A stretch of DNA of 5,286 nt, taken from assembly GCA_012511615.1 (NCBI GenBank), contig JAAZFS010000253.1:1-5286 (forward strand), written 5' to 3'. The notes beneath the pieces are model-generated. The model made no database searches. It worked only from the letters and a program-made list of their open reading frames with translations, and had not been told where the DNA came from. A program made the translations under genes and the position numbers. The DNA is from Elusimicrobiota bacterium. Lineage in GTDB: Bacteria; CG03; SLGR01. Below, in pieces: positions 1 through 5,286 of this stretch (the stretch's first letter is position 1; each line of letters begins with the position of its first letter).

Positions 1-3000
1 CTCATGGCCCTATCGGGTTGTCTACAGGGCAAAATTTCCCAGCTAATACTGGTGGATTACAGCCAGCGGGCCCTTGTAGAGGCCGAACGGTTTAGAGAAA
101 TTTTCGGAGATGGTAATTTTTATCTTGAGATGATGAGGACAGGTCTATCAGAGCAAGATAAGGTGAATGAAGCCCTCAAAACCATTTCTGAAAAAACTCT
201 CATCAAGTGCGTTGCAACTAATGACGTCCATTACATAAGTAAGGAAGACGCATACGCTCAGGAAATACTTATGTGTGTCGGAACCGGAAGGATGATCGAC
301 GACCCGAAAAGAATGAGATTCAATTCAGATGAGTATTACCTGAAATCTCCTGAAGAAATGTATGAACTCTTTAGCGACTACCCCGAAGCGGTTGAAAACA
401 CTGTTGAGGTAGCGGAAAGATGCAATCTTAAACTTGATTTCGGAAATTATTTTCTTCCAGAGTATGAAATTCCAGAGGGTTATACTACCGGAGGATACTT
501 AGAAAGCCTATGCTTGGAAGGGATTAAGGAGAGATATGGGGAAAATCCAGCTCCTGAAGTAAAAGAACGTCTCAGTATGGAAGTAGAGACCATAAACCGA
601 CTTGGGTTTCCAGGTTATTTTCTCATATGCTGGGATTTCGTTAATTATGCAAAAGAAAATGATATACCAGTAGGGCCGGGTAGGGGGAGCGGAGCCGGTA
701 GTATAGTATCCTATCTCTTGGGTATAACAAATATCGACCCTCTTAAATACGGTCTTCTCTTTGAACGATTTCTTAATCCCGCAAGACAATCTCTCCCCGA
801 CCTTGATATAGATTTTGCCGATACAGGAAGAGATAGAGTGATAAGTTATGTAGAGGAAAAGTATGGAAAATCTCGGGTTGCTCAGATAGCTACTTTTTCC
901 ACACTTAAGGCTAAGGCTGCTTTCAAGGATGTTGCCAGAGTTCTTTCTATACCCTTTGCTGATGCCAATCTTGTCTCCAATCTTATTCCGGATGGTCTTA
1001 CATTCTATCGGGCTCTTGAAGAAGAAAAGGAGCTGAGAAAGATATACGACTCTGATGATAGGGTTAAGCAGGCCCTGGATATAGCCCGAACAATAGAAGG
1101 CTGTAAAAGACAGCCCGGTGTCCATGCTGCTGGAGTAGTTATTGCACCTGGAGAGCTCTCTGAATATGTGCCCAGAGGACTGAGTAGCGATAATAGGGGT
1201 GTTACCCAGTACGAGGGCGATGACCTGGTAGATTTAGGTCTTCTTAAAATGGATTTCCTAGGATTGAAGAATCTTACAATAATTCAAAAAGCTCTTGAGA
1301 ATATAAAAAATACCACTGGAGAAAATCTTGATATAGAGAAAATCCCCCTTGATGATCAAAAAACTTTTGACCTTCTTTCTGCTGCGAAGACGCTGGGAGT
1401 AGTTCAGCTTGAAAGTACTGGATTTCAGGGGCTTCTAAGAAAAATGGGCGTTGATCGATTTGAGGATATCATCGCACTTGTTGCCCTATATCGGCCGGGT
1501 GTTTTAAGTAGCGGTATGACGGATGAGTATATTGAGCGCAAGAACGGAAACAAGCCTGTAGAATACTACGATCCTTCTGTAGAAGATATTCTTAAAGAAA
1601 CCTACGGAACAGTCCTCTACCAAGAGCAGGTCATGCAGATTGCCCGTAAGCTGGGTGGTTTCTCTCCCTCGCAAGCAGATGATATGCGCAAGGCCATGTC
1701 AAAGAAAATACCTGAGGTACTTGAAGAACTCAGAAAAGAGTTTGTGGCCGGTGCCGTAAAGAATGGGATGACTCAGAAAAATGCCGATTATGTTTTCAAT
1801 CAGCTTGCAAAATTCGGTCAGTATGGATTTAACAAGAGCCACTCGGCTGCCTATGGTCTTATCACCTATCAAACAGCCTATCTTAAGGCTAATTTTCCCA
1901 CACAGTACATGTGTGCGCTTCTTACCTGTGACCAGGATCGGACCGATAGGGTAGTCACATATGTTCAGGAATGTGAGAGAATGGGTATAGAAATTTTAAG
2001 GCCTGATATTGAAAAATCTTTTGCCGACTTTACAATTGAGGGTGAAGCCTCCATACGCTATGGACTTAATGCGATAAAGGGTGTCGGGCGTATTGCGATT
2101 GATTCTATTGTGAAAGCGAGAGAGAAGGATGGGACTTTCAAAACTTTTTATGAGTTCTGTACAAGGGTAGAACTTCAGAAGGTAAATAAGAGGGTCATAG
2201 AGGCACTAATCAAGGCAGGAGCCTTTGATGGGCTAGAAAAAGGCCGCCGTCCTCTATTTAATGCGGTAGAATCCGCAATATCACAGGCCGCCTCCTACCA
2301 AAAAGATATACTTGCCGGACAGACTTCTTTCTTTGATCTTATAGACGGTAGCGAGGTTCCAGAAATAGAAATTTTTGATGCAAGTGAGTGGAGAGAGAGC
2401 GAACTTTTAGCCTATGAAAAAGAAGCCCTTGGATTTTTTCTATCTGGGCACCCTCTCGGTAGAAAATCGAAAGAATTACTTAATTTTACAAGCGGAGAAG
2501 TGAAAGAAGTTAGTGAAAACTTTGAAATAGGAAAAGAACTTGCTCTTGGAGGCATGATAAAAGATTCCAGGAAGATAAAGACCAGAAAGGGTGATATGAT
2601 GGCTGTATTTATGCTGGAGGATCTCTCTGGTAATATTGATTCGGTTATTTTCCCCTCATGTTTTACTCCGGAAGTAGCAAAATTAGTCGTCAATGACAGG
2701 ATAGTAATTGCCCGAGGTCGGCTTGATGACCGAAAAGGGAGTAAACAGCTTCTTGTGGAGCACCTTACCCCGCTTGAGGATGCGAAAAAAAGCCTAGTAA
2801 AGAAAATGCTGATTAGGCTGGGTCTCTCCACTTCGATTGGAGATGTAGAAAAACTCAAGAGGCTTATTAAAAAATTCCCTGGAGATATCGACCTTGAATT
2901 TGAAATTAAGACAGTAAACTTTGATAATATCAGGATAAGCTCGGGAATCAAGACGCGGCCCAGCCAAGGGCTTTTGAGCGAGCTTAAGGGTATGTTTGGG

Positions 3001-3039
3001 GACGATTCAGTGGAACTGATAGGCAAGTATAAGGCCTAA
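1..3039 (+). CDS. dnaE: DNA polymerase III subunit alpha (5' end outside window)
   Basis: This is the catalytic subunit of the bacterial replicative DNA polymerase, a family C polymerase acting at the fork with the beta clamp and clamp loader. The frame is open from base 1 (CTC, Leu), so the ATG at 4 is an internal Met and roughly 150 N-terminal residues are missing by comparison with the family. The end of the PHP domain is present: SGCL (Cys at 19-21) and ATNDVHY (214-234). The polymerase core follows, with GPGRGSGAGS at 673-702, PDLDIDF with the catalytic Asp pair at 805-807 and 811-813, and the third catalytic Asp in MDFLGL at 1252-1254. Next come a helix-hairpin-helix region (about 2062-2260), a clamp-binding motif QTSFFD (2320-2337), an OB-fold (about 2533-2790) and a tail resembling the tau-binding C-terminal domain. 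The stop is TAA at 3037. The reading frame is intact, with no sign of an intein or frameshift. Confidence 0.97.
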   Translation, partial: LMALSGCLQGKISQLILVDYSQRALVEAERFREIFGDGNFYLEMMRTGLSEQDKVNEALKTISEKTLIKCVATNDVHYISKEDAYAQEILMCVGTGRMIDDPKRMRFNSDEYYLKSPEEMYELFSDYPEAVENTVEVAERCNLKLDFGNYFLPEYEIPEGYTTGGYLESLCLEGIKERYGENPAPEVKERLSMEVETINRLGFPGYFLICWDFVNYAKENDIPVGPGRGSGAGSIVSYLLGITNIDPLKYGLLFERFLNPARQSLPDLDIDFADTGRDRVISYVEEKYGKSRVAQIATFSTLKAKAAFKDVARVLSIPFADANLVSNLIPDGLTFYRALEEEKELRKIYDSDDRVKQALDIARTIEGCKRQPGVHAAGVVIAPGELSEYVPRGLSSDNRGVTQYEGDDLVDLGLLKMDFLGLKNLTIIQKALENIKNTTGENLDIEKIPLDDQKTFDLLSAAKTLGVVQLESTGFQGLLRKMGVDRFEDIIALVALYRPGVLSSGMTDEYIERKNGNKPVEYYDPSVEDILKETYGTVLYQEQVMQIARKLGGFSPSQADDMRKAMSKKIPEVLEELRKEFVAGAVKNGMTQKNADYVFNQLAKFGQYGFNKSHSAAYGLITYQTAYLKANFPTQYMCALLTCDQDRTDRVVTYVQECERMGIEILRPDIEKSFADFTIEGEASIRYGLNAIKGVGRIAIDSIVKAREKDGTFKTFYEFCTRVELQKVNKRVIEALIKAGAFDGLEKGRRPLFNAVESAISQAASYQKDILAGQTSFFDLIDGSEVPEIEIFDASEWRESELLAYEKEALGFFLSGHPLGRKSKELLNFTSGEVKEVSENFEIGKELALGGMIKDSRKIKTRKGDMMAVFMLEDLSGNIDSVIFPSCFTPEVAKLVVNDRIVIARGRLDDRKGSKQLLVEHLTPLEDAKKSLVKKMLIRLGLSTSIGDVEKLKRLIKKFPGDIDLEFEIKTVNFDNIRISSGIKTRPSQGLLSELKGMFGDDSVELIGKYKA

Positions 3040-3063
3040 AATATTAATAGGATTTTTTAAATT

Positions 3064-3070
3064 AAGGAGA
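3064..3070 (+). promoter_or_regulatory. Shine-Dalgarno site for the phosphofructokinase gene
   Basis: AAGGAGA lies five bases before the ATG at 3076. It is a strong match to the anti-Shine-Dalgarno sequence and selects this start over the in-frame Met nine codons in. It sits in a 36-base AT-rich gap after dnaE that shows no hairpin terminator, which suggests co-transcription with dnaE. Confidence 0.8.
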
Positions 3071-3075
3071 AAATT

Positions 3076-4305
3076 ATGAAAAAGAGACTAAGGGGAAATA
3101 TGCTGATAGCTCAAGGGGGCGGTCCAACGGCTGTAATTAATTGTTCCTTGGTGGGGGCAGTAAGAAAAGCCCGTGGATACGAAGAGGTGGAGGCAATATA
3201 CGGTTCTTTAAATGGAGTCAACGGCATAATAAACGAGAGAATGGTAAACCTCTCATTTGAAAGCGAGAGAAACTTAAATGAAATAGCTTATTCTCCCTCT
3301 TCGGCTCTTTTTTCTACCAGAGATAAACCCGATGCCGATTATTGTGCAAAGATATTCAAGGTACTCGAGGCCCATAATATTAGATACTTTTTTTACATCG
3401 GCGGAAACGACTCATCTGATACACTCAGAATAGTAAAAGAGTACGCAGATAATGAAAATTATGATCTCTGTTGTGTACATATACCCAAAACCGTGGATAA
3501 TGATCTGGTTCTAAATGATCACACACCCGGCTATCCTTCGGCAGCCCGTTTTGTTGCAGAAGCCTTTATTGGGCTAGACCTTGACAACAGGTCGCTTCCG
3601 GGAGTCTACATAGCGGTAATTATGGGTAGACATGCTGGTTTTCTTGCAGCTGCAAGTGCCTTGGCTCAGAAGTATGAAGATGATGGTCCCCACCTCATAT
3701 ATCTTCCAGAAAGACCCTTTGATATAGATTCTTTTCTTGAAGATGTAAAAGCTGTCTATAAGAAACATGGTCGATGTGTTGTTGCGGTATCCGAGGGGAT
3801 ACAAGATGCTTCAGGTCAACCCATAGCGGTAAAACTAAGCGAGGTTGTTGAGAAAGATGCCCATGGAAATGTCCAGCTCTCAGGAAGTGGATCGCTTGGA
3901 GATGCCTTAAAGGATTATATTAAGGATAACTCCGATATCGATCGCGTCCGGGCAGATACCTTTGGTTATCTACAGAGGTCATTCAGGGCTTGCGCCAGTG
4001 ATATTGACCGTCTTGAGGCAGAAGAGGTTGGAGAAATTGCCGTTATTTTTGGCGTTGAAAAGAATCAAAGCGGTTCGGTAACTATCTCAAGAACTGGTGA
4101 TTACGCGGTAGATTATAAGCTGGTTGAGCTTGAGGAGATAGCAGCCAAGACAAAGCTTATGCCCGACGAATTTATAAATGACGCGGGTAATCATGTTACA
4201 GATGCTTTTCGCGATTACCTCCGCCCACTTCTTGGAAGCGGTTTTTCAGCGGGAGGAGCAAGAATTCGTGTACCTAGAGTCCGTCCTCTTATAAAAAAAT
4301 TATGA
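3076..4305 (+). CDS. 6-phosphofructokinase, probably pyrophosphate-dependent
   Basis: This cytoplasmic PFKA-superfamily enzyme phosphorylates fructose 6-phosphate to fructose 1,6-bisphosphate, and the PPi form is reversible. Motifs in order over 409 residues: the phosphate-binding GGGPTAVIN (14-22); GGNDS (109-113); PKTVDND (137-143), whose Asp141 corresponds to the E. coli catalytic Asp127; MGR (183-185); PER (211-213); and GYLQRS (297-302). Two positions decide the phosphoryl donor. ATP-dependent PfkA enzymes have Gly at E. coli positions 104 and 124, whereas here they are Asp112 and Lys138, the classic PPi-dependent combination. GYLQRS in place of the GHLQRGG of ATP enzymes agrees. The length of about 400 residues fits the longer PPi-type clade rather than the roughly 320-residue PfkA. 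The start is fixed by a strong ribosome-binding site 36 bases after dnaE, and the stop overlaps the next start (ATGA). PPi dependence is inferred from residues, not shown. Confidence 0.93.
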   Translation: MKKRLRGNMLIAQGGGPTAVINCSLVGAVRKARGYEEVEAIYGSLNGVNGIINERMVNLSFESERNLNEIAYSPSSALFSTRDKPDADYCAKIFKVLEAHNIRYFFYIGGNDSSDTLRIVKEYADNENYDLCCVHIPKTVDNDLVLNDHTPGYPSAARFVAEAFIGLDLDNRSLPGVYIAVIMGRHAGFLAAASALAQKYEDDGPHLIYLPERPFDIDSFLEDVKAVYKKHGRCVVAVSEGIQDASGQPIAVKLSEVVEKDAHGNVQLSGSGSLGDALKDYIKDNSDIDRVRADTFGYLQRSFRACASDIDRLEAEEVGEIAVIFGVEKNQSGSVTISRTGDYAVDYKLVELEEIAAKTKLMPDEFINDAGNHVTDAFRDYLRPLLGSGFSAGGARIRVPRVRPLIKKL

Positions 4306-5006
4306 GAGAGCTGGTTTTATCGGGCATTATATGTGTTGGAATTATCGTTTCTTCACTTCAGGCAGCGGAGAGACCTCTCCATATTGTTGATGTTATAGAC
4401 ACACCAACTGCCAGTTCAGTAGAGTTTGGAAGTTATGATTTCTCCGTAAGGTTTTATGACGGAGGCTCTCTTCTTGCCAGGCTTTTCTATGGCATAATAA
4501 TGGATAATTTGACACTTGGCCTCAGCTTTGATGCCGGTGGATTTGTCGGGACTGGCAATGTAAGTATGCGCCGCCCTTATCTTTATGTAAAGTTCCCCCT
4601 TTATTCAGGGAAAGGTTTAATTCCGGCAATATGTTTGGGATTTGACGAGCAGGGGCGGGGGGCTTACGATGAAGATTCCGAAAAGTATAAATTTGCTCCT
4701 ATGGGCTTCTATCTTGCCATGACTTCGATGGGAGTGCTGCCGGGGCTTAATCTGGGAGGAGGAATAAATTCAGATTATTCCCAAAAACCCGAGACTTTGA
4801 AGGGGTTTTTAAATCTAGATTTCACGCTAGGACCAGAATTTATGCTTCTTGGAGAAGTTAACTCAATTGGGCATAATGCCTATGTGAATGCGGGCTTTAG
4901 ATATCTGCTTACAAGTGATATTAGTTTTGAGATTAGTCTCAGAGATATCGGAAGCGGTTCCGAAACCGAACGCATATTGATGGGGTCTTATAGAAGCAGA
5001 TTTTGA
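4302..5006 (+). CDS. Exported protein, probable outer-membrane beta-barrel, function unknown
   Basis: I cannot assign a function to this 234-residue protein. It opens with Met-Arg-Glu and a hydrophobic stretch (about residues 4-19) ending SSLQA-AERP, a plausible signal peptidase I site near residue 21. No lipobox is present. The mature part is rich in Gly, Tyr, Phe and alternating polar/hydrophobic segments that look like antiparallel beta strands (for example 44-51, 70-77, 92-98, 134-141, 168-175, 193-202 and 207-214), and it ends in Phe, as many barrel proteins do. Notable blocks are DTPTA (33-37), RRPYLYVKF (90-98), LGFDEQG (112-118) and LRDIG (213-217). From memory these resemble uncharacterised barrel proteins of candidate diderm phyla, some annotated as YjbH-like, but that is only recollection. 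Its ATG overlaps the pfk stop as ATGA and there is no clear Shine-Dalgarno site, so translation is probably coupled to pfk. It is too small to be a TonB-dependent receptor. Confidence 0.75.
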   Translation: MRELVLSGIICVGIIVSSLQAAERPLHIVDVIDTPTASSVEFGSYDFSVRFYDGGSLLARLFYGIIMDNLTLGLSFDAGGFVGTGNVSMRRPYLYVKFPLYSGKGLIPAICLGFDEQGRGAYDEDSEKYKFAPMGFYLAMTSMGVLPGLNLGGGINSDYSQKPETLKGFLNLDFTLGPEFMLLGEVNSIGHNAYVNAGFRYLLTSDISFEISLRDIGSGSETERILMGSYRSRF

Positions 5007-5162
5007 TGACTTCTAATCTAAAACAAATGATGTCCCTCAAAACGCCGATACTGGTTATTGTAATGGGATAGGGTGGCTCTAGAGGAGCACTTGGGATAAG
5101 TGTTGGTGCCCGAATATGCGGCACTGAGGCGGACTAAAACAGAAAATCTGTTGAATAAAAGA

Positions 5163-5168
5163 TATAGT
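5163..5168 (+). promoter_or_regulatory. Weak candidate -10 element upstream of gdhA
   Basis: TATAGT matches the sigma-70 -10 consensus at five of six bases and lies 22 bases before the gdhA ATG. No recognisable -35 element sits at the right distance (5140-5145 reads CAGAAA). The same bases encode Tyr-Ser in the accA tail, so the match may be incidental. It is listed only because gdhA may need its own promoter now that accA is broken. Confidence 0.15.
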
Positions 5169-5174
5169 AAATTT

Positions 5175-5180
5175 AGGAGA
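5175..5180 (+). promoter_or_regulatory. gdhA Shine-Dalgarno site embedded in the accA tail
   Basis: AGGAGA is the only good ribosome-binding sequence before the gdhA start. It leaves 10 bases to the ATG at 5191, or 7 to an in-frame TTG at 5188. In the accA frame the same six bases are the two Arg codons of KFRRLG, so the site must have existed within accA when that gene was intact. Confidence 0.7.
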
Positions 5181-5190
5181 CTGGGTATTG

Positions 5191-5286
5191 ATGAAAAAAA
5201 GTAATGAAGAACTTAATCCTTATAGGATTGCACTTTCGCAGCTTGATGATGTAGCAAAAAAAATAAATCTGGATCCAGGTATACAC
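5191..5286 (+). CDS. gdhA: Glutamate dehydrogenase-family protein, N-terminus only
   Basis: Only 32 codons are visible and the frame is still open at the window edge. The translation, MKKSNEELNPYRIALSQL followed by DDVAKKINLDPGIH, matches the N-terminal helix of bacterial Glu/Leu/Phe/Val dehydrogenases, which typically read NPYEIALKQLD then a segment ending LDPGI. The expected enzyme is the cytoplasmic NAD(P)-linked dehydrogenase interconverting glutamate with 2-oxoglutarate and ammonium. The catalytic Lys and the nucleotide-binding fold lie outside the window, so glutamate specificity and cofactor cannot be read here, and a leucine or other amino-acid dehydrogenase of the same superfamily is possible. 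The ATG at 5191 is favoured by the AGGAGA at 5175. The first 14 bases overlap the accA remnant's tail in a different frame. Confidence 0.8.
   Translation, partial: MKKSNEELNPYRIALSQLDDVAKKINLDPGIH

Larger units (their letters stand above)
5006..5204 (+). pseudogene. accA: Degraded accA remnant (acetyl-CoA carboxylase carboxyltransferase alpha)
   Basis: Two pieces of AccA can be read in two frames. From 5006 the translation contains NLKQMMSLKTPI, then VIVMG, a TAG stop at 5069-5071, then GGSRGALGISVGARIC up to 5119. This matches the AccA core (NLREM-LK-PI ... GEGGSGGALGIGVGDRI), with TAG exactly at the conserved Glu. Gly-to-Arg in the GGSGGA oxyanion-hole motif and Asp-to-Ala after VG are further changes. 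From about 5118, in another frame, AALRRTKTENLLNKRY and then SKFRRLGIDEKK run to a TAA at 5202-5204. This matches the usual AccA C-terminus (ELLEKRYEKFRKMG type). AccA is normally about 320 residues. Here the N-terminal part (somewhere under 200 residues) and a central stretch of some 70-90 residues, including the YSVISPEGCA region, are gone. A working carboxyltransferase subunit is not possible from this locus. The family match is from memory of AccA proteins but is dense enough to be convincing. Confidence 0.88.

Noticed and set aside
508..1125. Antisense open frame of about 205 codons opposite dnaE
   Set aside because: It lies wholly opposite the conserved polymerase core, has no recognisable domain, and its composition is that of a reversed coding strand.
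2412..3026. Antisense open frame of about 204 codons opposite the 3' part of dnaE
   Set aside because: It is serine- and leucine-rich shadow translation opposite the OB-fold and C-terminal regions, with no protein-like motifs of its own.
3574..3804. Short antisense open frame inside the phosphofructokinase gene
   Set aside because: It is fully covered by a conserved gene on the other strand and shows no start-site support.
4991..5015. Inverted repeat TAGAAG / CTTCTA spanning the barrel gene stop
   Set aside because: A six-base AT-rich stem with a 13-base loop and no following T-run does not support an intrinsic terminator.
5069..5071. TAG as a recoded sense codon in an intact small AccA-like protein
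   Set aside because: The flanking AccA sequence is also truncated, internally deleted and frame-shifted, so reading through the TAG would not give a functional protein. The other genes whose ends are visible stop with TAA or TGA, which alone does not imply recoding.
4939..5124. Antisense 61-codon open frame over the barrel gene end and the spacer
   Set aside because: The sense strand there encodes the barrel C-terminus and the AccA core match, so the antisense frame is a by-product.
5106..5124. Inverted repeat GTGCC / GGCAC
   Set aside because: It has only five base pairs around a nine-base loop and lies at the accA deletion junction. I considered it as an attachment site or deletion-associated repeat but there is too little to support either.
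5138..5152. Perfect hairpin AACAGA-AAA-TCTGTT before gdhA
   Set aside because: The stem is short and AT-rich with no U-tract after it, and it lies within the AccA tail coding sequence, so it is probably chance rather than a terminator or operator.

Overview
The window is a compact, entirely + strand bacterial gene cluster. In order it holds: the 3' four-fifths or so of dnaE (replicative DNA polymerase III alpha subunit, bases 1-3039); a phosphofructokinase with pyrophosphate-dependent active-site signatures (3076-4305); a small exported, probable outer-membrane beta-barrel protein of unknown function (4302-5006); a broken remnant of accA (acetyl-CoA carboxylase carboxyltransferase alpha, 5006-5204); and the first 32 codons of a glutamate dehydrogenase-family gene that runs off the right edge (5191 onward).

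The organism is a bacterium with moderate-to-low GC by eye. The signal peptide and beta-barrel-like composition of the third gene point to a diderm envelope. The PPi-type phosphofructokinase and a DnaE that keeps PHP-domain metal ligands fit many anaerobic or deep-branching diderm lineages. I cannot name a phylum from the sequence alone.

The genes are packed like one transcription unit: a 36-base gap between dnaE and pfk, an ATGA overlap between pfk and the barrel gene, a TGATG junction into the accA remnant, and the gdhA start lying inside the accA tail. I see no convincing intrinsic terminator anywhere. dnaE, accA and pfkA are neighbours in other bacteria (dnaE-accA in E. coli; dnaE-ytsJ-accD-accA-pfkA-pyk in B. 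subtilis), so the accA remnant looks like a decayed member of a conserved neighbourhood rather than a random insertion.

The main discovery is that remnant. The 184 bases between the barrel gene and gdhA look like a spacer. Translated, they show the AccA oxyanion-hole region in one frame, interrupted by TAG, then the AccA C-terminal tail in another frame. The N-terminal half and an internal stretch are missing. The retained tail also carries the gdhA ribosome-binding site. I found no CRISPR array, mobile element, tRNA or rRNA gene, and no obviously new multi-gene system.
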